Positions 8,055 to 15,603 are shown, numbered from the stretch's first letter. The stretch: 18,974 nt of DNA from CF-161 sp035259145 (GCA_035259145.1 DATFWQ010000275.1:1-18974), one strand, 5' to 3'. Notes: a model not told the origin generated them from the letters alone. Numbers and translations are program-made.

Positions 8055-8105
8055 GATGTTCAGGGCAGTGGTCCGATTGACATCTGGCCCGGCACGGTTC
8101 CCCTG

Positions 8106-8912
8106 ATGATTAACGGAATGTCATCAGAAGCCGGCTCGACCAGGCATCCCCCGCCGTCGGTCCAGCAGCGGACCATCGTTGCGGTCAATGGCCTCGGCGG
8201 ACTCGAGCACCTCTGGGACGGCTTTCGGGCGGCGCTGCCACCCGCGCTCGTGCTGCGCGTCCTCGACCTCCCTGGACATGGTGACCGGCTCCCAGCCGAG
8301 GATTATCGCTACGCGGCACTGGTCGCGGATGTGATCCAGCGCACCGCGGACCTCGGCCCTTTTCCGCTCCTGGGCTGGTCCGTGGGCGGCGCAGTCGCCT
8401 GGCTCGTGGCCGCGCGTCACCCCGAGCGGGTGACTCGACTGGTCTTGCTCGATCCGGCCGCCCCACACCAGAGCCAGTTTCGCCACGGCCCCACGCCAGA
8501 GCCAGTGCACCCGTACACGTATGCCAGCGTTCAGGAGGCTCGCCAGGCCCTGTTCGCGATCGACCCGACTGTGACCGAAGAGGACATTCAACGTGGATAC
8601 CGGCAGAACGAGCGGGGCCGATGGGAACCTCGCTTCGACCCGGGCATCTTCCCGGCGCTGGTCGAGGACGCGCGCGAGCACGGTGGCGAGTTCCGAGCGG
8701 AGCTGCAAGGAATCCGCGCACCGACGCTCATCGTGCGGGGGGAACACAGCTTCTGGCGTCCCGAACAGCTGGCGGAGATCACGACGCTCATCCCTGACGC
8801 CCAGGCGGCTGCCGTTCAGGGGGCAGGGCACTTCATGGTTAGGGAGCAGCCGGAGAGTGTGGCGAGGCTCGTCCTCGAATTCATCGGCTTCCCAACTCTC
8901 CCGGGAACGTGA
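8106..8912 (+). CDS. Alpha/beta-fold hydrolase
   Basis: A 268-residue alpha/beta hydrolase with a readable catalytic triad. The nucleophile is Ser92 in the elbow GWSVGG (90-95), the His is His242 in GAGHFMVREQPE (239-250), and the acid is probably Glu213 in VRGEHS, where Asp is more common. The oxyanion strand is VAVNGLGG (26-32), and DLPGHGDR (54-61) is the typical loop after strand 4. A cap region lies at about 125-195. There is no signal peptide, so it is cytoplasmic. The substrate is unknown; esterases, lactonases and C-C hydrolases share these features. ATG at 8106 is the first start in a frame open from 8025; ATG at 8118 is an alternative. Neither has a good ribosome binding site. A TTGACA lies at 8077-8082 without a convincing -10. 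It converges on the winged-helix gene. Confidence 0.85.
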   Translation: MINGMSSEAGSTRHPPPSVQQRTIVAVNGLGGLEHLWDGFRAALPPALVLRVLDLPGHGDRLPAEDYRYAALVADVIQRTADLGPFPLLGWSVGGAVAWLVAARHPERVTRLVLLDPAAPHQSQFRHGPTPEPVHPYTYASVQEARQALFAIDPTVTEEDIQRGYRQNERGRWEPRFDPGIFPALVEDAREHGGEFRAELQGIRAPTLIVRGEHSFWRPEQLAEITTLIPDAQAAAVQGAGHFMVREQPESVARLVLEFIGFPTLPGT

Positions 8913-8957
8913 GTAGGGCACCATCAGCTGCACCGCCATCGCGCCGAGGGCTGGCTC

Positions 8958-10064
8958 TCAGCGGAAGCTGACGTCGGCTTGCATTCCGAGGAACCCGGCG
9001 ACGGCCTCCGCCTCCTCGGCAACGAGCCGGCGGACCTTCGACCCGAACGGCTCAAACGGGGTAATGTCGACGCTCACGCGGCGGCCCCGGCGCTCGTAGC
9101 GCCACACCCCGGCAGCGAGGCCGTCGATCGCTACGATCGGTACGGTCTGGCCTCCGTGATAGACGGCTCCATGGTGCTGCGGAGCCACCACCAGGTCCCG
9201 GTCGCGATATCCCAGGACGTACGTGTCGAAGGCCGGCAGCAGCCGGGCGGACGGTCCGCCGAGAGGCCGAGCTGGCTGTTGCAGCGACGAGGCGAGCGCC
9301 GAGAGTTCTTTTCCCCCGGCGGTAACCGAGACGACCTCTTCCCGCTGTTTCATGAGGTCCCATCCCCGCGTGGCGGCGATGAGGCCCAGGCCCGACCACG
9401 CGGCGAAATCCCTGACAGTCGCCGGGCCATAGCCATCCAGGTAGGTTCGCGCCAGCTCAGCGAGTGCCTCTTCCTGGGTGCGCGGACCGCCTGACTCGTG
9501 CAGTGCGCTGCCCAGCTGCACGTAACCGGGCCGGCTTGAATCGCGTTGCGGCCCGAGGCAGATGAGGCCGGTGAGGGCGGCTGTCTGCAGCAGGTGAATG
9601 GCGGCCTGACCCCGCCGCTCGACGCCGATCCCGCTCTGGATCAGCCGGTCAACAACCTGCTCCCGAGTCAGCGCTCGGCCGTCGCGCAGCATTGCTCCGA
9701 GGGCCTCCAGGGCGCCGGCGACGGTCTCGTCCGTGAGCCCGAGCTCCAGGCGCCGACGCCTGCCCGCGGCCACGAAGACCGGCCCCAACAGGCGGAGCAT
9801 CCACATGAGGTCGGTTGTAGCTGCCAGGTGGAGCGTGCCGCGCATCAGCCACGTGGCCGTGAGCGTGCGCTCTTCGATCGCCCCTTCGACGTCCGGGATG
9901 CGCAGGTCACTGACGCGCGGCCGAAGCGCCAGCAGCATGGCCGGCCGGAGCTGCGCGTTGACGGCCCCTAACCTTCGGGTGACCGCCACCAGGTCAGCGC
10001 CTGGAGGCTCGAGGCACTGCGCGGAAGTGCGGAGCAGCCGGACCTCATGCGGCGTGAGCTTCAC
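8958..10064 (-). CDS. Winged-helix DNA-binding protein, HTH_42 (AlkZ/YcaQ-like)
   Basis: A 368-residue member of the HTH_42 superfamily, which includes the DNA glycosylases AlkZ and YcaQ that release bulky or crosslinked alkylated bases. Diagnostic stretches are TWLMRGTLHLA (71-81), the mid-protein winged-helix region with EQVVDRL (135-141), GYGPATVRDFAAWSGL (211-226) and LLPAFDTYVLGYRDR (275-289). In glycosylases of this fold a QxQ (or QxD) motif sits in the N-terminal region; here the aligned residues are Asn36-Ala37-Gln38, so activity is uncertain. I chose GTG at 10064 (VKLTPHEVRLLR) because family proteins begin with this helix. A GTG at 10163 would add 33 residues with no family likeness. 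Neither start has a strong ribosome binding site. It could be a repair enzyme or an inactive paralogue. Confidence 0.8.
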   Translation of the reverse strand: MKLTPHEVRLLRTSAQCLEPPGADLVAVTRRLGAVNAQLRPAMLLALRPRVSDLRIPDVEGAIEERTLTATWLMRGTLHLAATTDLMWMLRLLGPVFVAAGRRRRLELGLTDETVAGALEALGAMLRDGRALTREQVVDRLIQSGIGVERRGQAAIHLLQTAALTGLICLGPQRDSSRPGYVQLGSALHESGGPRTQEEALAELARTYLDGYGPATVRDFAAWSGLGLIAATRGWDLMKQREEVVSVTAGGKELSALASSLQQPARPLGGPSARLLPAFDTYVLGYRDRDLVVAPQHHGAVYHGGQTVPIVAIDGLAAGVWRYERRGRRVSVDITPFEPFGSKVRRLVAEEAEAVAGFLGMQADVSFR

Positions 10065-10240
10065 GCCCGCGATGGTAGTCGGTCGGCCGGCACTATCCGG
10101 GGCGTCCGCGCGTCGCGTCCGTGCCAGGCGAGGGACGACTGTCAGGCTTCGGATCCCTACCACCTACCTAAGGTCCGCGAGCTGGAGGGCCGATCGGCCC
10201 TACACGGCGGGTGAGGGGGTGGGTAAGAGTAGGGCGAAGC

Positions 10241-10741
10241 ATGTTCGTGAAGAGTGTCACGGAGGTGGACGTCGATTTCGAAGACGTCCGTGCGGCGATG
10301 CTGAGTGATCCACGCGCGTGGCTCGCCAACATCGCTGCGACAGCCGGGGAGGACGGCGACCGGCTCCTCGTGGATGTCGGCCTCCAGGTGGCCGGTCGCG
10401 AGGTGAGCCGGCGCGCCGGGCTCGACGTGGGAGAGCCCATGACCGCTGACCGCGTGGTGCTGCTGCCGCTGCGCCTGCGTGTCGAGGAGCACGAACGGCT
10501 GTTCCCATCTCTGGAGGGCAGCCTCGATGCCGCCTGGCTGGGCGCCGGCCGAACCCACCTGGCACTCACCGCCGGCTACGAACCGCCGTTCGGCGTCGTT
10601 GGACGGGCGGTCGACCGTGCCCTGCTCCATCGCGTAGCAGAGGCCGTCGCCCAACGTTTCCTGGAGGCGGCCGCCAGAGAGCTGGAGACAAGAAGGCTCA
10701 TCAGCTCCGCCGGCGCCAGCCCATCGGACACCGACCGTTAG
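10241..10741 (+). CDS. SRPBCC (START-like) superfamily protein
   Basis: A 166-residue protein resembling SRPBCC/polyketide-cyclase-like ligand-binding folds. The first strand carries the typical MFVKSVTEVDVDFEDVRAAM opening (1-20). A sheet region spans about 45-120, and a long C-terminal helix (GRAVDRALLHRVAEAVAQRF, about 123-142) would close the cavity. No catalytic residues can be named. The ATG at 10241 has AGGG 7 nt upstream (10231-10234). A GTG 30 bases earlier is in frame but less well placed. Its 3' end overlaps the 3' end of a small convergent gene by 4 bases. It is divergent from the winged-helix gene across 176 bases. Likely cytoplasmic; ligand unknown. Confidence 0.7.
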   Translation: MFVKSVTEVDVDFEDVRAAMLSDPRAWLANIAATAGEDGDRLLVDVGLQVAGREVSRRAGLDVGEPMTADRVVLLPLRLRVEEHERLFPSLEGSLDAAWLGAGRTHLALTAGYEPPFGVVGRAVDRALLHRVAEAVAQRFLEAAARELETRRLISSAGASPSDTDR

Positions 10742-10977
10742 CAGCTTGCACCCCGGGTGGTGCGCCGGCCGAGGGGATCCACCGAATCTCCGACCGATCC
10801 TCTGGGTCGCTCGCGCGGTGGCTTTGCTTCGTAAAACACCTCAAGCGTCTCCAGCCGGGACGCCGGCAGCGCAAGCTGCCGAGCACGGTGCGCACGCCGG
10901 TCCAGCGCGCACCGAAGGTCGAACGTACCGTGGACAACCAGATCCGCGGCGTTCATCTTTTGTGCGGTCCCAGACAT
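10738..10977 (-). CDS. Small protein, unrecognised
   Basis: A possible 79-residue protein of no family I recognise. Support is a textbook ribosome binding site (AGGAGG, 7 nt before the ATG at 10977) and a middle section (NAADLVVHGTFDLRCALDRR) that looks protein-like. The C-terminal 30 residues are basic, Gly/Pro/Arg-rich and likely disordered. Cysteines occur only at 27 and 79. It is divergent from the metal ATPase and convergent with the SRPBCC gene, overlapping its last 4 bases. It could be a gene shortened from a longer ancestor. Without comparative data it should be treated as tentative. Confidence 0.42.
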   Translation of the reverse strand: MSGTAQKMNAADLVVHGTFDLRCALDRRAHRARQLALPASRLETLEVFYEAKPPRERPRGSVGDSVDPLGRRTTRGASC

Positions 10978-11035
10978 GTGCAGCCTCCTGAGGTTGATAC
11001 TGCCCGCGGCCGGCAGCCGCGGTCGAGTGCCGTGG

Positions 11036-11058
11036 GGCCCGCCGGTGGTGGGCCTTTT
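11036..11058 (+). terminator. Terminator-like hairpin upstream of metal ATPase
   Basis: GGCCCGCC (11036-11043) pairs with GGTGGGCC (11047-11054), eight pairs including one G-U, around a GGT loop, followed by TTTT (11055-11058). The T-run is short, so strength is doubtful. On the plus strand it lies between the SRPBCC gene and the ATPase. It may end read-through or act as a leader attenuator. An upstream segment can form either CTGCC/GGCAG (11000-11004/11012-11016) or CCGCGG/CCGCGG (11004-11009/11017-11022). Confidence 0.4.
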
Positions 11059-11185
11059 GGCGGCTGTCTGCGCTGGAGATCGCCCGTACGCTCGAGCCAT
11101 GAGAGCGCGCCTCACTGCGATCCTGGCCCCGTCTGCGCCGGGCGTCCTCGAAGTTCGCCGGGCTGCCGTCGGAGGGTAGGACCGG

Positions 11186-13576
11186 ATGCCGGACCGAGCG
11201 TGGCTCCTCGCAGGGTCACACCGCGCCTACTCAGCCACCACCGGCAGCCCCGGCGTTGTGGCCGCCGTCACCGCGGCGGGCATCGCAGCAGGCGGTGCCG
11301 CGTGGCTGGCCGGCGATCACGGACTTGCAAAGCTGGCATGGAGCGCGGTCACCGTCCTCGCGCTGGTCCCCCTGGCGGCCGGCGTGGCCCGAGAGCTGGT
11401 GCGCCGGCAGGCGGGTGTTGACCTTATCGCGCTGCTCGCCATGTCGTTGGCATTGGCTCTTGGCCAGGCGTTGGCGGGCGCTGTCGTGGCGCTGATGCTG
11501 TCTGGCGGCCTCGCCCTGGAGTCCCACGCCGAACGGCGCGCGCGACAGGAGCTGTCAGAACTGCTTGCCCGCGCGCCCAGGGAGGTGCACCGGCACCGAG
11601 GTGCCGAGCTCGAGTCGGTGCCTGTAGAGGAGGTTCGCCGCGGCGACGTGCTGCTGGTGGGTCCTGGCGAGGTGGTGCCCGTCGATGGCGTCGTCACGGC
11701 GGCCGTCGTGCTCGACGAGTCCACGCTGACGGGGGAGTCGCGCCCGGTGGAACGGAAGCCAGGCTCGCAGGTCCCGAGCGGCGCCGTGAACGCCGGCGCA
11801 GCCTTCGACCTGCGCACCGTGACCACGGCCGATGAGAGCACGTATGCCGGCATCGTTCGCCTCGTGCGCGACGCCCAGGCGTCGAAGGCGCCGTTCGTGC
11901 GCCTGGCCGACCGCTCCGCCATGGTGTTCCTCCCGCTGACACTGGCGTCCGCGATCGGCGCCTGGATCCTATCCGGCGACCCGGTCCGCGCACTGGCGGT
12001 CCTGGTGGTCGCGACACCTTGCCCGCTAATCCTGGCGGCACCGGTCGCGATCGTCGCCGGGATCTCCAGGGAGGCCCGCCGTGGCGTGATCGTCAAGGGC
12101 GGCGGCGTGCTGGAGGCTCTCGCACGCGCGCGCACAGTCGTCCTCGACAAGACCGGCACGCTGACGGCCGGCACGCCCCGCGTCTCGGAAGTCGACGTCT
12201 TCGGGGACCGGCCGGCCGAGGAGCTCCTGCGCCTTGCCGCCTCGCTGGACCAGGTGTCTCCACACGTGTTCGCGCCGGCCGTCGTCGCAGCGGCCACTGC
12301 GCGGGGCCTGGCGCTCAGCCTGCCCGGGGGAGTTGAGGAGCACCCCGGCGCCGGCATCCTGGGCGTCGTGGCGGGGCACCGGGTCGCCGTGGGGCGGGCG
12401 GCGTGGGCCGGGAGGGGCGGGCCGCTGCCCGATGCGGCCAGGACGCTGCGCCGGCGAAGCGCCATCGAGGGGACGTCCACGGCGTTCGTCGCGGTGGACG
12501 GCACGCTGGCCGGCGCCTTGATCCTCGAAGACCCGGTTCGTGGAGACGCACCGCGCGCGATCAGGGAGATGCGGCGCGCCGGCGTCCGGCGCGTCGTGGT
12601 CGCGACCGGCGACCACCCGGATGTCGGGGCTCTGGTCGGAGCAGCCGTCGGCGCCGATGCGGTCCTGGCTGAGCGGACACCTGCCGATAAGGTCGCGGCG
12701 GTTCAGCGCGAGCGCGCCCGCGGGGTCACCGTCATGGTCGGCGACGGCGTCAACGACGCGCCCGCCCTCGCGGCGGCAGACGTCGGTGTGGCGATGGGTG
12801 CGCGAGGGGTGTCCGCGTCGTCGGAGGCGGCGGACGTGGTGTTGACGGTCGACAGGCTGGACCGCCTGGCGGAGGGCCTGGGCATCGCCCGCCGGGCCCG
12901 CAGCATCGCGATGCAGAGCGTGGTGGTGGGAATGTCACTGTCGGTAGCGGCCATGGCTGCGGCCGCAGCCGGGTTTCTGCCACCGGTGGCCGGGGCCGTT
13001 CTCCAGGAGGGCATCGACGTCGTCGTAATCCTGAACGCGCTGCGAGCGCTGTCCGGGCCGGCTGAATGGCGCCGGCGCTCCCGCTCCGGCCTGCCAGCCG
13101 GGATGAGCGACGGCCACAGGCAGTTGCTGCCGGTGATTGATCGGGTGCGACAAGTCGCTGACCGACTTGGGGCGGTGCCGCCGGCCGTGGCCAACCGGGA
13201 GCTGGCCGAGCTGTGCGACCTCCTCGAGGAACGGCTGCTACCCCACGAGGCTGCCGATGACACCGCCCTCTATCCACTGGTGGCGAAGATCATCGGCGGC
13301 GCCGACCCCGTCGCCCCGATGAACCGGGAGCATGTAGAGATCCGCCGGCTGGCTGACATGCTCGCCCGCCTCGTAGAGGACCTGCCAGAGGCCGGCCCCG
13401 CCGCTGCCGACCTTCGGGACCTGCGGCGGGTCCTGTACGGCCTCCACGCGATCCTGCGCATGCACTTCGCCCAGGAGGACGAGTCTTACCTGTCGCTCTT
13501 CGAGCCCGAGGTGTTGGCGACCCCACGAGCGCGCGCGACACGGTCCTTGAGACTCGGCGGGTCGTCAGCCCCGTGA
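11186..13576 (+). CDS. P1B-5-type heavy-metal ATPase with C-terminal hemerythrin domain
   Basis: Membrane pump that uses ATP to move transition metal ions out of the cytoplasm; characterised P1B-5 pumps are linked to Ni and Fe. P-type motifs present are TGES (182-185, actuator), TPCPL in the membrane metal site (277-281), DKTGT with phosphorylated Asp321, TGDHPD (474-479) and GDGVND (519-524). The TPC metal-site motif, absence of an N-terminal metal-binding domain, and C-terminal hemerythrin domain together define P1B-5. The hemerythrin part (about 640-775) keeps His644, His687, His716 with Glu718, His754, His760 and Glu764/Asp765, enough for a diiron site. About eight membrane helices are expected. 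The N-domain 'HP' pair reads His360-Val361. ATG at 11186 has TAGGA 5 nt and GGAGGG 11 nt upstream. Its 3' end overlaps the regulator gene by 12 bases. Confidence 0.93.
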   Translation: MPDRAWLLAGSHRAYSATTGSPGVVAAVTAAGIAAGGAAWLAGDHGLAKLAWSAVTVLALVPLAAGVARELVRRQAGVDLIALLAMSLALALGQALAGAVVALMLSGGLALESHAERRARQELSELLARAPREVHRHRGAELESVPVEEVRRGDVLLVGPGEVVPVDGVVTAAVVLDESTLTGESRPVERKPGSQVPSGAVNAGAAFDLRTVTTADESTYAGIVRLVRDAQASKAPFVRLADRSAMVFLPLTLASAIGAWILSGDPVRALAVLVVATPCPLILAAPVAIVAGISREARRGVIVKGGGVLEALARARTVVLDKTGTLTAGTPRVSEVDVFGDRPAEELLRLAASLDQVSPHVFAPAVVAAATARGLALSLPGGVEEHPGAGILGVVAGHRVAVGRAAWAGRGGPLPDAARTLRRRSAIEGTSTAFVAVDGTLAGALILEDPVRGDAPRAIREMRRAGVRRVVVATGDHPDVGALVGAAVGADAVLAERTPADKVAAVQRERARGVTVMVGDGVNDAPALAAADVGVAMGARGVSASSEAADVVLTVDRLDRLAEGLGIARRARSIAMQSVVVGMSLSVAAMAAAAAGFLPPVAGAVLQEGIDVVVILNALRALSGPAEWRRRSRSGLPAGMSDGHRQLLPVIDRVRQVADRLGAVPPAVANRELAELCDLLEERLLPHEAADDTALYPLVAKIIGGADPVAPMNREHVEIRRLADMLARLVEDLPEAGPAAADLRDLRRVLYGLHAILRMHFAQEDESYLSLFEPEVLATPRARATRSLRLGGSSAP

Positions 13577-14281
13577 GCCCGGCGTCTCGGTGTGACGGGC
13601 AAGGTAGGCGGCGGCCTCCGCCCGGCGGCCCACCTCGAGCTTCGAGAGGATGGTCGAGACGTAATTCTTGACCGTCTTCTCGGCCAGCTTCAGCCTGGCA
13701 CCGATCTCGCGGTTGGTGTGCCCCTCGGCGACCAGCGTCAGGATGCGCTCCTCCTGCGCTGACAGCCTGGCCAGCCGCTCGTCGCGGAGCAGGTGCTTGC
13801 CCTTGCGCAGCCGCTCCAGCACGCTGGCGGTGATAGCAGGGTCCAGCAGGCTCTGGCCCTGGCCTACGGAGCGTATGGCTCGGACCAGGTCGCCGCCGCG
13901 GATCTGCTTCAGGACGTAGCCGCTCGCGCCGGCCATGATCGACGCAAACAGGGCCTCGTCGTCTGCGAACGAGGTGAGCATCAGCACCCTGGTCTCCGGC
14001 TGCTTGGCCAGGATCTCGCGCGTGGCCTCGATGCCGCTGCCGTCGGCCAGCCGGACGTCCATAACGATCACGTCCGGCCGCGCCCGCTCAGCCTGAACAA
14101 TGGCGTCCCTCACCGTCCCTGCCTCGGCCACGACGCGGACGTCGCCGGCCGCTTCCAGCATCGTCTTGAGACCGCTGCGGACAACCTCGTGATCGTCCAC
14201 CAGCATCAGGCGCAAGGGCGGGGGGCGAGAACGGTCCTCATTGGAGGTGTCATGTACTTCGTGCTGCACTGTCTCTGTCAT
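13565..14281 (-). CDS. DosR/DevR-like NarL-family response regulator
   Basis: A two-component DNA-binding regulator of 238 residues. The receiver domain (about 22-140) has the acidic pair Asp29/Asp30, phosphoacceptor Asp75 (VIVMDVRLADG), Thr103 (LTS) and Lys125 (VLKQIRGG). The C-terminal LuxR-type helix-turn-helix lies at about 173-230 (LSAQEERILTLVAEGHTNREIG and AEKTVKNYVSTILSKLEV). The VDDHEVVRSGL and AEKTVKNYVS stretches closely resemble mycobacterial DosR/DevR, which answers to hypoxia, NO and redox state. No histidine kinase is in the window. I chose ATG at 14281; GGGAAG abuts it, so the ribosome binding site is imperfect. An in-frame ATG at 14344 would add 21 residues. It converges on and overlaps the ATPase 3' end, and is divergent from cobT. 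Confidence 0.9.
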   Translation of the reverse strand: MTETVQHEVHDTSNEDRSRPPPLRLMLVDDHEVVRSGLKTMLEAAGDVRVVAEAGTVRDAIVQAERARPDVIVMDVRLADGSGIEATREILAKQPETRVLMLTSFADDEALFASIMAGASGYVLKQIRGGDLVRAIRSVGQGQSLLDPAITASVLERLRKGKHLLRDERLARLSAQEERILTLVAEGHTNREIGARLKLAEKTVKNYVSTILSKLEVGRRAEAAAYLARHTETPGSRG

Positions 14282-14417
14282 CTTCCCACGTGCAGTCGCA
14301 GCGGCGGGATTCCGTGGTCCCCGTTCTACACTCCACCAGCGCATCGCCTGGTTTCATGAACGCCTCGCGACCCGCGGCAGCGGCCACCTACCTCGACTCC
14401 CCGGACTCCTGGGCCCC

Positions 14418-14471
14418 CTCCCCCGGCTTCGCCGGGTGCTCCCCCGACAGGCGGACCGACAGGCGGGGGAG
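14418..14471 (+). promoter_or_regulatory. Tandem 12-bp repeat and competing hairpins upstream of cobT
   Basis: In the divergent region between the response regulator and cobT, CCGACAGGCGG occurs twice in tandem (14444-14454 and 14456-14466, period 12). CTCCCCCG also occurs twice (14418-14425 and 14439-14446), and either copy can pair with CGGGGGAG (14464-14471). Between them CCCGGC (14422-14427) and GCCGGG (14431-14436) form a third hairpin with a TTC loop. These could be regulator binding sites or an RNA switch in the cobT leader. I do not see the conserved B12-box of a cobalamin riboswitch. Confidence 0.45.
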
Positions 14472-14535
14472 AGAGCTCTTTCATCGCCATTGCTGAGCCA
14501 TAATCGACGCTCACATGCGGTTCGAGGAGGAAGCC

Positions 14536-15603
14536 ATGCCAGAGCACCTCACAGCCGGCACATCACTGGTCAAGATCCCACCCATTGACCCAGACGCCGT
14601 AGACGCGGCGACCAGGCGTCAGGCGTCGCTGACGAAGCCACCCCTCAGCCTGGGCGTTCTGGAGGATCTGAGCATCCGCCTGGCCGGCATGACGGGACGC
14701 CTCGATCCACCGCTCGAGGACGCGGTCGTCTTCACTCTCGCCGGCGACCATGGGGTGGCGGCCGAGGGCGTGAGCGCTTATCCGCAGGTGGTCACCGGTC
14801 AGATGGTCCTGAACTTTCTCAGTGGGGGCGCGGCCGTCAACGTTCTTGCCCGGGCGCTCGGTGCTCGCGTGGTGGTCGCCGATCTGGGGGTCGCGGCCGA
14901 GCTGCCGGCCGACCCGGCTTTGCGCGCGCTGAAACTGCGCGCGGGCACCGACAACATCGCCTGGGGACCAGCGATGAGCCGGATCGAGGCGTTGAGGGCG
15001 ATCGAGGCCGGGCGACAGCTGGTGCGAGAGGAGATGGAGGCGGGCCTGGATGTGGTGCTCACCGGCGACATGGGGATCGCCAACACGACGCCCTCCGCCT
15101 GCCTGGTGTGCCACTTCACCGGACTGGGCCCAGCCCAGGTTGTTGGACGCGGGACGGGAGTCGACGACGCCGGTCTAGCGCGGAAGGTGGAGGTGGTTCG
15201 CAGGTCGCTGGAGGTGAACGGCGCGGCGGCGGCAGATCCGCTGGGTGCGCTGGCCGCACTTGGGGGCTTCGAGATTGCCGGCCTGGTCGGTGTCATCCTG
15301 GAGGGTGCCTCGCAGCGGCGGCCGGTCGTTCTTGACGGCTTCATCTCAACCGCCGCGGCGCTTGTGGCCGTTGCTATGGACCCGCGGTGCCGGGACTATC
15401 TGATCGCCGGCCACCGCTCCCAGGAGCTCGGGCACGCGGCAGCGCTGGCCGGCATAGGGTTGCGACCGCTACTCGACCTCGATCTGCGCTTAGGCGAGGG
15501 GACTGGGGCGCTGCTGGCGCTTCCCATCGTGAGGGCAGCGGTTCGGGTGCTCAAGGAGATGGCCACCTTTGACGAGGCTGGGGTCAGCGACCGGCAAGCC
15601 TGA
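14536..15603 (+). CDS. cobT: Nicotinate-nucleotide--dimethylbenzimidazole phosphoribosyltransferase
   Basis: CobT transfers phosphoribose from nicotinate mononucleotide to 5,6-dimethylbenzimidazole or another lower-ligand base, giving the alpha-ribazole phosphate used in cobamide nucleotide-loop assembly in the cytoplasm. The 355-residue length is normal. Conserved segments are KPPLSLGVLE (34-43), LAGDHGVAAEGVS (68-80), the glycine-rich NFLSGGAAVNVLAR (93-106), GDMGIANTTP (177-186), LDGFIS (266-271) and LGEGTGALL (319-327). Glu321 matches the catalytic Glu of enteric CobT. ATG at 14536 has GAGGAGG 5 nt upstream (14524-14530); the ATG at 14515 lacks a site. No other cobalamin gene is present. 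A flavin monooxygenase follows after 42 bases on the same strand and may be cotranscribed. Confidence 0.95.
   Translation: MPEHLTAGTSLVKIPPIDPDAVDAATRRQASLTKPPLSLGVLEDLSIRLAGMTGRLDPPLEDAVVFTLAGDHGVAAEGVSAYPQVVTGQMVLNFLSGGAAVNVLARALGARVVVADLGVAAELPADPALRALKLRAGTDNIAWGPAMSRIEALRAIEAGRQLVREEMEAGLDVVLTGDMGIANTTPSACLVCHFTGLGPAQVVGRGTGVDDAGLARKVEVVRRSLEVNGAAAADPLGALAALGGFEIAGLVGVILEGASQRRPVVLDGFISTAAALVAVAMDPRCRDYLIAGHRSQELGHAAALAGIGLRPLLDLDLRLGEGTGALLALPIVRAAVRVLKEMATFDEAGVSDRQA

Noticed and set aside
8468..8506. Direct repeat CCAGAGCCAGT at a 28-base period
   Set aside because: It lies inside the hydrolase coding region, encodes different residues in each copy and has only two units; probably chance.
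8124..8939. 271-residue open frame antisense to the alpha/beta hydrolase
   Set aside because: It mirrors the hydrolase on the other strand, has no recognisable motifs and is the sort of long shadow frame that GC-rich genes produce; the hydrolase has a clear catalytic triad.
11101..11181. 26-residue leader peptide just before the ATPase
   Set aside because: It ends near the ATPase start but has no ribosome binding site and no metal-binding residues, so there is no support beyond position.
11317..12504. 395-residue open frame antisense to the metal ATPase
   Set aside because: Ser/Arg/Thr/Pro-rich composition without motifs, opposite a gene with complete P-type ATPase signatures.
14345..14535. 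Possible cobalamin riboswitch upstream of cobT
   Set aside because: Hairpins are present, but I could not find the B12-box or the conserved core elements, so the gene context alone does not support it.
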